Below, in pieces: positions 34,579-43,263 of a stretch of DNA of 64,000 nucleotides. The DNA is from Tsukamurella sp. 1534 (lineage in GTDB: Bacteria; Actinomycetota; Actinomycetes; Mycobacteriales; Mycobacteriaceae): contig NZ_HE997626.1 of NCBI RefSeq assembly GCF_000312385.1, positions 1,181,996-1,245,995 of the forward strand. Direction: 5' to 3'. Numbering within the stretch: the stretch's first letter is position 1; each line of letters begins with the position of its first letter. Both the position numbers and the translations under genes were made by a program. The notes under the pieces were generated by a model that searched no databases, was not told the origin of the DNA, and worked only from the letters and a program-made list of their open reading frames with translations.

Positions 34579-36120
34579 ATGGCGCTGACCGAGACCGCCC
34601 GCGAGATCGCGATCCTGCAGCGCGCGGGCCTGATCGACCTGCGCCGGCCGGTGCAGCTGCTGTGCCAGGCCCGGGCCGTCGGGAGCCTCGGCCCCGTCGC
34701 CGGGCCGATCGCGGTGGGCGCGCGCCGGCATCCGGACCGCGTCGCGGTGGTCGACGGTGCCGGGCCCGTCACCTACGCCGATCTCGACCGTCGCGCCCGC
34801 GGCCTCGCCGCGCAGTGGCTCGGGCAGGGGGTCACGGAGAGTTCGACCGTCGCGATCCTCGGTCCCGACGGGACGCCGCTCGTCGCCGCGATCGCCGCCG
34901 CCGCCCGGCTCGGCGCCCGAACGGTGCTGCTGAACACCGGCTTCGCCGCACCCCAGGCACGCGAGGTGACCGAACGGGAAGGCGCCACGGCCATCTGGTG
35001 CGCGCCGGAGTTCGACGACGTCGCCGCGGCCCTGCCCGGGGTGGTGCGGTTGGCACCGAACGCCGCCGGCGCCGCGCCCGACCACGAGCTGCGCCCCGCC
35101 GCCCCCGGCGGGCTCGTCATCCTCACGGGCGGCACCACCGGAACACCCAAGGGCGTGCCCCGGCGGGTGTCGAGCCCGCTCATCGCGGCGCAGTTCCTGG
35201 ACCGGGTGCCCCTGCGCCGCGGCGAGCGGATGCTGCTGTGCCCGCCGCTGTTCCACGGCACGGCCTTCTCGCAGTTCGCGCTCGCTCTCGCGTTGGGCTC
35301 CACCGTCGTGATCCACGGGCGGTTCGACGAGGCCGGGGCCCTGCGGCAGCTCGTGGAGCACCGGTGCACCTCCGCGGTCGTGGTGCCGACGATGCTGCGG
35401 CGCATGGCCTCCGCCGACGTCCCCGCGGAGACCGCCGCACGGATCGCCGACCACCTGCGCGTCGTGTTCTGCGCCGGCGAGGCGCTGCCCGTCGACGTCG
35501 GCGAGCGGGCGCGAAGCCTCCTCGGCCCGGTGATCCACAACTTCTACGGCACCACCGAGACCGGCACCGCCACGATCGCCACGCCCGCGGACTGGGCGGC
35601 GGCACCGGGCACCGTCGGGCGCCCCCCGGTGGGCGTGCGGGTGCGCGTGCTCGACGGTGCCGACCGCCCGGTCCGAGCGGGCACCGTCGGGGCGGTGTTC
35701 GTGCGCAACCCCATGGCGTTCGACGGGTACACCGACGGGCGGTCCAAACGCCTCGTCGACGGGTACTACGACACCGGCGACACCGGGCGGTTCGACGCGG
35801 GCGGGCGACTGTTCATCGAGGGCCGCTCCGACGACATGATCGTCTCCGGCGGGGAGAACGTGTTCCCCGGCGAGGTGGAGGAGGCCCTCGTCGCCCATCC
35901 CGCGGTGGAGGAGGCGGCGGTGATCGGCGTGCCCGACGCCGAATTCGGCTGCCGCCTCGCCGCGTACGTCGTGGCCCGTGGGCCGGTCACCGCGGAGGAG
36001 CTGCGCGCGCACGTGCGCGCACGCCTCGCGCGGTTCAAGGTGCCGCGCGACGTGGAGTTCCTCGACGCCCTCCCCCGCACCGCGACGGGCAAGGTCGCAC
36101 GGTCGCGGATCGGGCGGTAG
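34579..36120 (+). CDS. acyl-CoA synthetase (class I adenylate-forming)
   Basis: 513 aa. VILTGGTTGTPKGVPRR is the P-loop-like AMP motif, FYGTTETGTATIA the A5 motif, YYDTGDTGRFD and FIEGRSDDMIVSGGENV the A7/A8 hinge, and RTATGKVARSR the A10 lysine. It would activate a carboxylic acid with ATP and join it to CoA. The family is broad (fatty, aromatic, bile-acid-like acids). The GAGGAGGACGCGCACG leader supports ATG 34579. Confidence 0.85.
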   Translation: MALTETAREIAILQRAGLIDLRRPVQLLCQARAVGSLGPVAGPIAVGARRHPDRVAVVDGAGPVTYADLDRRARGLAAQWLGQGVTESSTVAILGPDGTPLVAAIAAAARLGARTVLLNTGFAAPQAREVTEREGATAIWCAPEFDDVAAALPGVVRLAPNAAGAAPDHELRPAAPGGLVILTGGTTGTPKGVPRRVSSPLIAAQFLDRVPLRRGERMLLCPPLFHGTAFSQFALALALGSTVVIHGRFDEAGALRQLVEHRCTSAVVVPTMLRRMASADVPAETAARIADHLRVVFCAGEALPVDVGERARSLLGPVIHNFYGTTETGTATIATPADWAAAPGTVGRPPVGVRVRVLDGADRPVRAGTVGAVFVRNPMAFDGYTDGRSKRLVDGYYDTGDTGRFDAGGRLFIEGRSDDMIVSGGENVFPGEVEEALVAHPAVEEAAVIGVPDAEFGCRLAAYVVARGPVTAEELRAHVRARLARFKVPRDVEFLDALPRTATGKVARSRIGR

Positions 36121-36167
36121 CAGACCGATCCCCTCTGGGCGGCGTCCTGCGACGGCCGACACATGAC

Positions 36168-36196
36168 TTGACACATCGTGATGCGTGCCACATGAT
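36168..36196 (+). promoter_or_regulatory. promoter of the acid-catabolic operon
   Basis: TTGACA (36168-36173) is a perfect -35 element; CATGAT (36191-36196) at 17-bp spacing is a usable -10. The -10 overlaps the dyad at 36195-36208, so a bound repressor would block it. Confidence 0.5.
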
Positions 36197-36208
36197 ACTC
36201 CGTAGTAT
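36195..36208. promoter_or_regulatory. operator candidate, ATACT-ccgt-AGTAT dyad
   Basis: Perfect 5-bp inverted arms around 4 nt. AGTATT recurs at 36222-36227, just before the ATG. It lies at the -10 of the operon and is a candidate site for the TetR protein encoded at 42047. Confidence 0.45.
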
Positions 36209-36228
36209 TGCTGGTCAAAGGAGTATTC

Positions 36229-37119
36229 ATGAGCGGGTTTCAGGATAGAGTCGCGATCGTCACCGGCGCGGGGGGCGGCCTTGGGCGCGCCCACGCGATC
36301 GCGCTGGCGGACCGCGGCGTCAAGGTCGTCATCAACGACGTCGGCGGAGTCTCCGGTGCACGAGCGGTCGTCGACGAGATCGTCGCGGCGGGTGGCACGG
36401 CCGTCGCCGACACCACCGACATCACGGACGCCGCCGCGGTCGAAGCGATGGTCGCGGCGACCCTGGACCGCTGGGGCCGGATCGACATCCTCATCAACAA
36501 CGCGGGCATCCTCCGTGACAAGAGCTTCGCCAAGATGGACCTCGCGGACTTCCGCACGGTGATCGACGTGCACCTCATGGGCTCGGTGCACTGCACGAAG
36601 GCCGTGTGGCCGCACATGGCCGAGCAGGGCTACGGCCGGATCCTGATGACGACGTCGGCGTCTGGCATCTACGGCAACTTCGGCCAGGCGAACTACGGCG
36701 CCGCCAAATCGGCCCTCGTCGGCCTCACCAACGTCCTCGCGATCGAGGGCGCGCGCAAGGACATCCGCGTCAACGCCCTCGCACCCACGGCCGCCACGCA
36801 GATGACGGACGGCCTCATCGACGCCGAGGCCGCGGCCAAGCTCGGCCCCGAGACCATCGCGCCCGGCGCGGTCTTCCTCGTCTCCGAGGATGCGCCCACC
36901 GGCGTCGTCCTCGGCGCCGGCGCCGGCGTCTTCGCCGTCTCGAAGATGCTGGAGGGCCCCGCCGTTCACCTTCCCGACGAGGCCCGGACCGCCGAGGACA
37001 TCGCGGCGCGCTGGGCCGATCTCACCGACTTCGGCGATCTCCGTTCGCACGCGTCCGCCTTCGAGCAGACCAGCCACTACGTCCGGATCGCCGACGCCGC
37101 CGCACCGGCCCGGGCCTGA
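36229..37119 (+). CDS. short-chain dehydrogenase, 3-hydroxyacyl-CoA dehydrogenase type
   Basis: 296 aa. VAIVTGAGGGLGRAHAIALA is the TGxxxGxG cofactor site, INNAGILRD the NAG motif, and YGNFGQANYGAAKSALVG the Ser/Tyr-x-x-x-Lys region (Y-G-A-A-K). The long C-terminal part resembles the dehydrogenase domain of peroxisomal multifunctional enzyme 2 (HSD17B4), which oxidises (3R)-hydroxyacyl-CoA. ATG 36229 with AAAGGAG is preferred over an upstream start at 36208. First gene of the run to 41973. Confidence 0.83.
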   Translation: MSGFQDRVAIVTGAGGGLGRAHAIALADRGVKVVINDVGGVSGARAVVDEIVAAGGTAVADTTDITDAAAVEAMVAATLDRWGRIDILINNAGILRDKSFAKMDLADFRTVIDVHLMGSVHCTKAVWPHMAEQGYGRILMTTSASGIYGNFGQANYGAAKSALVGLTNVLAIEGARKDIRVNALAPTAATQMTDGLIDAEAAAKLGPETIAPGAVFLVSEDAPTGVVLGAGAGVFAVSKMLEGPAVHLPDEARTAEDIAARWADLTDFGDLRSHASAFEQTSHYVRIADAAAPARA

Positions 37120-37147
37120 CCGTCCCCATCACGAATCGAGCACATCC

Positions 37148-38503
37148 ATGATGAGTTCCGCCACGGAGCTTCTCCACCGCACCGCCACCCGCAAGGCGAT
37201 GGTGCGCCTGGTACCGATCCTCTGCCTCGCGTACTTCATGTCGTACGTCGACCGCACCAACATCGCCCTGGCCAAGACCCACCTGCAGGCCGATGTCGGA
37301 ATCAGCGCGGCCGCGTTCGGCCTGGGCGCCGGGCTGTTCTTCCTCACCTACGCGTTCCTCGAGGTACCCAGCAACCTGGTCATGTACCGGGTCGGCCCGC
37401 GGCGCTGGATCGCCCGGATCGCCTTCACCTGGGGCACCGTGACCGCACTGATGATGTTCGTCACCAACGACATCACGTTCTACATCGGGCGCATCGCGCT
37501 CGGCGCGGCCGAGGCGGGCCTGTACCCGGCCATGATGTTCATGGTCACCCAGTGGTTCGCACAGCAGGATCGAGCCCGGGCCATCGGCTACATCTACCTC
37601 GCCGCGACGCTCGGCATCTTCCTCGGCGCCCCGATGGGTGGCGCTCTCATGGAGCTCGACGACCTCGCCGGCATGCACGGCTGGCAGTGGATGTTCCTGG
37701 TCGAGGGACTGCTCACCATCGTCGTCGCCTGCGTAGTCCTCGCGGTCCTGCCCGAGAAGCCGTCCGACGCGGCATGGCTGTCCGCGGCCGAGGCGCGGGA
37801 ACTCACCGGGCGGGCGGTGCTCGACGGTGAGCCCGAACATCATTCGCTGCGCGGCAACTGGAAGACGGCCTTCGGCCGGAGCTTCATCCTTCTCATCGGC
37901 GCGATCTACTTCCTCAACCAGATCACCATCAACGGCGTCACCTTCAACGTGCCGTCGATCATCGAGGCCATGGACATCGAGGGCTCGTTCCTCATCGGCC
38001 TACTGAGCGGCATCACCGGCGTGGGCGGCACCATCGGCGTCCTCCTCATGCCCCGGCTGATCAAGCGATTCACCAACGAGTCCTACGTGATCGGCGTGCT
38101 GGCGCTCGGCTGCGCGATCATCGCCTCCGTGTTCCTCATGGTGCCGTCGCCCCTGGTGCGCATCGTTCTCATCGGCCTGCTCGCCGTCCTCATGCTCGGG
38201 ACACTGCCCCTGTTCTGGTCGGTCGCGATGGCCCGCATGTCGGGGCTGATGGCGGCCGCCGGCCTCGCGTTCATCAACACCGTCGGCCTCACCGGCGGCT
38301 TCGTCGGGCCGTACGTCTTCGGCCTCGTCGAATCCCGGTCCGGCACACCGGTCACGGGCTTCTACGTCGTGATCGCGGTCTCGATCGCCGGCGCCCTCCT
38401 GGCGCTCGCCCTGTACCGCGCGGTGCAGAGGGAGGACGCACGCGCACAGCGTGCGAACACGACAGCACAGCAGGACGATTCACAGAAGGAGGCGATCGGA
38501 TGA
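37148..38503 (+). CDS. MFS transporter, anion:cation symporter type
   Basis: 451 aa, 12 membrane segments. FMSYVDRTNIALAKTHLQAD is the signature of the ACS family (phthalate, hydroxyphenylacetate, allantoate and tartrate permeases), followed by FFLTYAFLEVPSNLVMYRVG and the loop RIALGAAEAGLYPAMMF. It likely imports the organic acid that the neighbouring ligase activates. Two adjacent ATGs (37148, 37151) are possible. Its stop overlaps the ligase start. Confidence 0.87.
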   Translation: MMSSATELLHRTATRKAMVRLVPILCLAYFMSYVDRTNIALAKTHLQADVGISAAAFGLGAGLFFLTYAFLEVPSNLVMYRVGPRRWIARIAFTWGTVTALMMFVTNDITFYIGRIALGAAEAGLYPAMMFMVTQWFAQQDRARAIGYIYLAATLGIFLGAPMGGALMELDDLAGMHGWQWMFLVEGLLTIVVACVVLAVLPEKPSDAAWLSAAEARELTGRAVLDGEPEHHSLRGNWKTAFGRSFILLIGAIYFLNQITINGVTFNVPSIIEAMDIEGSFLIGLLSGITGVGGTIGVLLMPRLIKRFTNESYVIGVLALGCAIIASVFLMVPSPLVRIVLIGLLAVLMLGTLPLFWSVAMARMSGLMAAAGLAFINTVGLTGGFVGPYVFGLVESRSGTPVTGFYVVIAVSIAGALLALALYRAVQREDARAQRANTTAQQDDSQKEAIG

Positions 38504-39984
38504 CGGGCGCCCTCGCGGACGGGTTCCCCCTCGCGGCGATCCCCGGCCACTACGCGGCGGAGAAGGGCGACACCGTCGTCGCCCGGGCCGACGACGACCA
38601 GCTGACCTGGCGCGAGCTCCATCTGCGCAGCAATGCGATCGCCCGCGGCCTGATCGACCTGGGTGCCCAACCCGGCCGGATCGTGACGCTCCTGATCCCC
38701 AACTCGACGGACCTGATCGTCGCGGCGTTCGCCTGCTACAAGGCCGGCGCCACCCCCCAGGTGCTGTCCCCCAGGATGACCGCGGCCGAGCTGGACGCGA
38801 TCATCGAGCTCGGGGAGCCCGCGGTCGTGGTCGTGACCGAGTCCGGACCCGGCAGCGACCGGACCGGTGCCGTGTCCCTCGCCGCCCTGGCGGCGGGCCG
38901 GTCGGACACGGATCTCGACGAGACCCGCGTCGCCACGTCGTGGAAGGCACCCACGTCCGGGGGTTCGACGGGCCGCCCGAAGATCATCCTGTCCGGCCGG
39001 GCCGGCGTCACCTCGTCGTTCGACCCGACCTTCTGGCAGATCGCCCCGGGCGACAGCACGCTCATCACCGCGCCGATGCACCACAACGCTCCCTTCTCGA
39101 CCGCGATGTGCACCATCTTCGGCGGCGGCACCGTGACCATGCTGAGCCGTTTCGACGCGGAACGCACGCTCGCCGAGGTCGACGCCGCGCAGGCGACGTG
39201 GGTCTACCTGGTGCCCACCATGATGCGGCGGATCTCCGCGCTGCCCGCCGAGCTCCGGGCGAAGTACTCCCTCGCCTCGGTGCGTTCGTTCTGGCACTGC
39301 GCCGAGCCGTGTCCCCAGGGGCTCAAGCGCGAGTGGATCGATTGGCTGGGCGCCGAACGGATCCAGGAGCTGTACGCCGGCACCGAGGCCGAGGCCGGCT
39401 GCACCATCCGCGGCGACGAGTGGCTTCAGCACATCGGCTCCGTCGGCCGGGTCACCTGGGGCGAGATGCGCCTCGTCGACCTCGACGGTGCCGTGGTGAC
39501 CGAGCCCGGCGTGACGGGCGAGATCTACACCCGCGTCCCACCCGGGGGCCCCGCCACCTACCGCTACATCGGCGCCGTACCGAACGAGCTGGACGGCTGG
39601 TCGTCGTTGGGAGACATGGGCGAGCTCGACGCCGACGGGTACCTGTACCTGCACGACCGCCGGGGCGACATGGTCACCGTCGGGGGCGTGAACGTGTACC
39701 CCGCCGAGGTCGAGGCGGCCCTCGTCGAGCACGACGCCGTGGAGACCACCGCGGTCGTCGGCCTGCCGGACGAGCACCTCGGCAACCGGCTGCACGCAAT
39801 CGTGCAGCCCCGGGCGGGCGCCGCCGTCGGCGAGGAGGAACTCCTCGAGTTCCTCACCTCCCGCCTGTCGAAGCACAAGTTGCCCAAGACCATCGAGCTC
39901 GTCACGCAGTCCCTGCGCGACGATGCCGGCAAGGTACGACGGTCCGCCCTCCGCGCGGCCCGGATCGAAGGAGAAGCACGATGA
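38500..39984 (+). CDS. acid--CoA ligase (class I adenylate-forming)
   Basis: 494 aa. WKAPTSGGSTGRPKIILSGR is the AMP-binding loop, ELYAGTEAEAGCTI the A5 motif, and LYLHDRRGDMVTVGGVNV and DDAGKVRRSALR the A8 and A10 motifs with the C-terminal Lys. The order transporter-ligase, coupled by ATGA, says that it activates the imported acid to its CoA ester. Exact acid unknown. Confidence 0.87.
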   Translation: MTGALADGFPLAAIPGHYAAEKGDTVVARADDDQLTWRELHLRSNAIARGLIDLGAQPGRIVTLLIPNSTDLIVAAFACYKAGATPQVLSPRMTAAELDAIIELGEPAVVVVTESGPGSDRTGAVSLAALAAGRSDTDLDETRVATSWKAPTSGGSTGRPKIILSGRAGVTSSFDPTFWQIAPGDSTLITAPMHHNAPFSTAMCTIFGGGTVTMLSRFDAERTLAEVDAAQATWVYLVPTMMRRISALPAELRAKYSLASVRSFWHCAEPCPQGLKREWIDWLGAERIQELYAGTEAEAGCTIRGDEWLQHIGSVGRVTWGEMRLVDLDGAVVTEPGVTGEIYTRVPPGGPATYRYIGAVPNELDGWSSLGDMGELDADGYLYLHDRRGDMVTVGGVNVYPAEVEAALVEHDAVETTAVVGLPDEHLGNRLHAIVQPRAGAAVGEEELLEFLTSRLSKHKLPKTIELVTQSLRDDAGKVRRSALRAARIEGEAR

Positions 39985-40784
39985 GCACCGATCTGTTCGA
40001 CCTGACCGGACAGCACGTCCTGGTGACCGGCGGCGCCCGCGGCATCGGGCGGATGATCGCCGAGGGCCTGCTGCGCCGCGGCGTCACCGTGTACCTGTCC
40101 ACCCGCAAGGAGGCCGCGGCGGCAGAGGCCGCACGCGAGCTGGGCGAGCTGGGCGAGGTGCACGCCTTCGCCGTGGACATCGGCACCGAGCAGGGCGCGC
40201 GCGACCTCGTCGCGAGGGTCGCCGCGCACACCGACCGACTGAACGCCGTGATCAACAACGCCGGCGCCACCTGGGGAGCGCCGTTCGACGAGTTCCCGGA
40301 TTCCGCCTGGGACAAGGTGTTCGGCGTGAACGTCAAGGCGCCGTTCAACGTCGCCAAGGCGGCGCGGCCGCTCCTCGAGGCCGCCGCCGCGGCCGACGGT
40401 GGACCCTCCCGGATCATCAACATCGGCTCCATCGACGGCCTGCTGGTGCCCAACTACGAGAACTACTCGTACTCGGCCGCCAAGGCCGCGATCCACCACC
40501 TGACCCGGCACATGGCGGCGAACCTGGCACCGTCGATCCTGGTGAACGCTGTGGCCCCCGGGCCTTTCCCCACGAAGATGATGCAGTTCCTGCTCGACGA
40601 GCGCGGCGAAGAGATCGAGAACGCCAATCCACTCGGCCGCCTGGGCCTGCCCGGCGACATCGACGGCACGGTCACCTTCCTCCTGTCCGCGGCGAGTTCG
40701 TTCATCACCGGCGCCGTCATCCCGCTCGACGGTGGCCTCACCACCACCGCATCCGTCTCCCTCTTCAACGCCGAGGAGGCGTAG
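39981..40784 (+). CDS. short-chain dehydrogenase/reductase
   Basis: 267 aa. VLVTGGARGIGRMIAEGLL is the TGxxxGIG cofactor site, VINNAGATWG the NAG motif, IINIGSIDGLL the catalytic Ser strand and YSYSAAKAAIHHL the Tyr-x-x-x-Lys pair. AVAPGPFPTKM and GAVIPLDGGLTT are the usual tail motifs. It resembles FabG/gluconate-dehydrogenase-like SDRs. ATGA overlap with the ligase. A second oxidoreductase in the same pathway, distinct from the 296-aa SDR. Confidence 0.83.
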   Translation: MSTDLFDLTGQHVLVTGGARGIGRMIAEGLLRRGVTVYLSTRKEAAAAEAARELGELGEVHAFAVDIGTEQGARDLVARVAAHTDRLNAVINNAGATWGAPFDEFPDSAWDKVFGVNVKAPFNVAKAARPLLEAAAAADGGPSRIINIGSIDGLLVPNYENYSYSAAKAAIHHLTRHMAANLAPSILVNAVAPGPFPTKMMQFLLDERGEEIENANPLGRLGLPGDIDGTVTFLLSAASSFITGAVIPLDGGLTTTASVSLFNAEEA

Positions 40785-40788
40785 CCTG
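40774..40788 (+). promoter_or_regulatory. strong ribosome site in front of a CTG start
   Basis: AGGAGG (40774-40779) lies 6 nt before CTG 40786, inside the last codons of the SDR gene. No ATG, GTG or TTG exists at the position where thiolases begin. Confidence 0.55.
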
Positions 40789-41973
40789 CGCGAAGCAGTC
40801 ATCGTGTCCACCGCCCGCACCCCGATCGGGCGCGCGTACAAGGGCGCCTTCAACGACACCCAGGGCCAGGCCCTGGCCGGCCACGCCATCGCCGCCGCGG
40901 TCTCCCGCGCCGGCATCGAGCCGGGCGAGGTCGAGGACGTGATCCTGGGCTGCGCGATGCAGGAGGGCAGCACCGGCTACAACGTCGCGCGCCAGGCCCT
41001 GCTGCGGGCCGGCCTGCCCGTCACCGTTCCCGGCATGTCCGTGGACCGGCAGTGCGCCTCCGGCCTCATGGCCGTCGCGACCGCCGCGAAGGAGATCGTC
41101 GTGGACGGCATGCGCGTCGCCGTGGGCGGCGGCGTGGAGTCGATCAGCCTGGTGCAGAACGAGAACCGCAACGGGTTCCGCACGCAGGACCCGTGGCTGA
41201 TCGAACACGGCCACGACGTGTACATCAGCATGCTCGAGACCGCCGAGAACGTGGCCCAGCGGTACGGGGTGACCCGCGAGCAGCAGGACGAGTACGCCCT
41301 CGAATCGCAGCGCCGCACCGCCGCCGCACAGGAGGCCGGCCTGTTCGCCGACGAGATCGCCCCCGTCACCGGCACGAAGCTCGCCGCCGGCGCGGACGGG
41401 CCTGTGGCGGAGGAGTTCACGCTCTCCCTCGACGAGGGCAACCGCCCGTCGACGACGCTGGAGGGCCTGTCGGGGCTGCGCGCCGTCCTGCCGGACCGCG
41501 ACGGCCACGCCGCGACGGTCTCCGCAGGCAACGCTTCGCAGCTCTCCGACGGTGCCGCCGCGGTGGTTCTCATGGAGCGCGCCGAGGCGGAGCGCCGCGG
41601 CCTGGAGCCGCTGGGCACCTACCGCGGCATCGCCGTGGCCGGCTGCGAGCCGGACGAGATGGGCATCGGCCCCGTGTACGCGATCCCGAAGCTGCTCGCG
41701 CAGCACGGGCTCACCGTCGACGACGTCGACCTGTGGGAGCTGAACGAGGCGTTCGCCTCGCAGGCCCTGTACTGCCGCGACCGGCTCGGCATCGACCCCG
41801 CGAAGTACAACGTGAACGGCGGCGCGATCGCGATCGGGCACCCGTACGGCATGAGCGGCGCCCGCATGGTGGGCCACGCCCTGCTCGAAGGCCGCCGGCG
41901 CTCGGCCCGGTACGCCGTCGTCACCATGTGCATCGGCGGCGGCATGGGCGCGGCGGGGTTGTTCGAGTTGTGA
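40786..41973 (+). CDS. acetyl-CoA acetyltransferase / thiolase, probable CTG start
   Basis: 395 aa reading (M)[16 protein letters not shown] from CTG 40786, the exact point where the family begins. Cys90 in VDRQCASGL forms the acyl-enzyme, His352 in [10 protein letters not shown] and Cys382 in [13 protein letters not shown] complete the active site. It cleaves a 3-ketoacyl-CoA with CoA, the last step of beta-oxidation. The next usable start in frame is GTG 40804, which lacks a ribosome site and would lose the first strand. It ends the operon. Confidence 0.87.
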   Translation: MREAVIVSTARTPIGRAYKGAFNDTQGQALAGHAIAAAVSRAGIEPGEVEDVILGCAMQEGSTGYNVARQALLRAGLPVTVPGMSVDRQCASGLMAVATAAKEIVVDGMRVAVGGGVESISLVQNENRNGFRTQDPWLIEHGHDVYISMLETAENVAQRYGVTREQQDEYALESQRRTAAAQEAGLFADEIAPVTGTKLAAGADGPVAEEFTLSLDEGNRPSTTLEGLSGLRAVLPDRDGHAATVSAGNASQLSDGAAAVVLMERAEAERRGLEPLGTYRGIAVAGCEPDEMGIGPVYAIPKLLAQHGLTVDDVDLWELNEAFASQALYCRDRLGIDPAKYNVNGGAIAIGHPYGMSGARMVGHALLEGRRRSARYAVVTMCIGGGMGAAGLFEL

Positions 41974-42031
41974 TCCTCCGCCCGTCCGACGGCCGCGTCC
42001 GCTCATCCACCTCGGGATGGGCGGGCGCGGC

Positions 42032-42037
42032 TATGCT
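42032..42037 (+). promoter_or_regulatory. -10 box of the TetR gene
   Basis: TATGCT, 9 nt before ATG 42047, predicts a leader of only about 3 nt, so the regulator has its own near-leaderless promoter. Confidence 0.45.
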
Positions 42038-42046
42038 GTGGCAGCT

Positions 42047-42682
42047 ATGACGGAAACCTTCGGTGTCGACGCCGCGGCGCACGAGGCAGCGCGCACGATG
42101 ATTCTCGACGCCGCCGCCGACGTGTTCCAGCGGCAGGGTTTCAACCGGACCACGATCGACGACATCGCGGACGGCATCGGCGCGACCAAGGGCCGCGTCT
42201 ACTACTACTTCCGGTCGAAGTTCGACATCTACCTCGCGGTGTACGAGCGCGGGATGCGCTTGGTGCGCGAGGCCGTCGAGCCGCACGCCTCCGGCCCGGG
42301 CTCGGGCCGCGACCGGCTGACCGCGATGTGCGAGGCGCACGCCGAGAACCTGATGACCAACCTCAGCTACCACAACAGCATCCACCAGGGAATTCACCGC
42401 CAGACCACGCCCGCGCTCAAGGAGCGGCAGGCTCAGCAACTCAGCGAACTCAACGGTATTCGCGACGATTACGAGGTCATGTTCCGGCACGTCGTGATCG
42501 AGGGCGTCGAGGACGGGTCGTTGCGCGACGAGGATCCTCAGCTCACCGCCCGCATGCTCCTGAGCAGCCTGAACTCCATCGACGCCTGGTTCCGTGCCCG
42601 GCCGGGCCAGCCCGCGGACGAGCTCCGCGATCTGGCCGCCCGCATCACCAGGATGTTGATCTCCGGACTGGAGACTCGGTAA
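42047..42682 (+). CDS. TetR-family transcriptional regulator
   Basis: 211 aa. The N-terminal HTH runs from ILDAAADVFQRQGFNRTTID through DDIADGIGATKGRVYYYFRSK, the standard TetR pattern. The ligand domain has a KstR2/FadR-like C-terminus (AENLMTNLSYHNSIHQGIHR, then MLLSSLNSIDAWF). Regulators of this subgroup often sense acyl-CoA esters. Position directly after the acid-catabolic genes makes it the likely repressor of that operon. ATG 42047 is preferred to an upstream GTG. Confidence 0.83.
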   Translation: MTETFGVDAAAHEAARTMILDAAADVFQRQGFNRTTIDDIADGIGATKGRVYYYFRSKFDIYLAVYERGMRLVREAVEPHASGPGSGRDRLTAMCEAHAENLMTNLSYHNSIHQGIHRQTTPALKERQAQQLSELNGIRDDYEVMFRHVVIEGVEDGSLRDEDPQLTARMLLSSLNSIDAWFRARPGQPADELRDLAARITRMLISGLETR

Positions 42683-42770
42683 TTCCGATACCCAGTCAGG
42701 GCGCGTACAGGACGGCTTTGCGCCGGTGGGAGACTCCGGCTCCTATACGCGGGTGGGCGCGACACGGAGC

Positions 42771-43220
42771 CTAGGCCACGACGAACCGCCCGTCGCACCG
42801 GCCGTGAGGTGTGATCGGAATACCGATGGGGCCGGGGCTTTTCGTCCTGGACTCCGCACGGCTCGTGATCTGCACCGGTCCGGTTCCTGTGCGGGCCTTG
42901 AGCTCAACAACGTTGTCGGCCGAGCCGTCGAGGTGACCACGGGTACCGGTACGCAGATTCTGCCAGTCGATGGACACGGTCGTCGGCATCACGACCCCGA
43001 CGTACAGCGGGCCGAGGTCCTGCCAGACCCTGATCGCGACGATACCCGGAGGCAGATTCCGGTTCCCCGCTGAGACTTCGATGTTGGGCGCTCTGCAGAC
43101 GACCACGTCGTGAGAGTCGCCCGGCGTCGGCGGGGCCGCCGACGCCTGCGCGCCGACCGCGGTGAACATCGCCACCACGCCGCCGATGATGCCGCTGATT
43201 CGGAATGAAGCGGGATGCAC
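42771..43220 (-). CDS. small secreted protein, unknown function
   Basis: 149 aa from GTG 43220, with GAGGAG 7 nt upstream. The signal peptide ends QASAAPPTP. The mature part includes DVVVCRAPNIEVSAGN and a C-terminal GRCDGRFVVA, leaving two cysteines that could form a disulphide. No family recognised. Last gene of a minus-strand group that faces the two-component system. Confidence 0.6.
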   Translation of the reverse strand: MHPASFRISGIIGGVVAMFTAVGAQASAAPPTPGDSHDVVVCRAPNIEVSAGNRNLPPGIVAIRVWQDLGPLYVGVVMPTTVSIDWQNLRTGTRGHLDGSADNVVELKARTGTGPVQITSRAESRTKSPGPIGIPITPHGRCDGRFVVA

Positions 43221-43263
43221 TTTCGTCTCCTCTGTCGTGGCCGGGTCGGTGATATCGAGTGGA

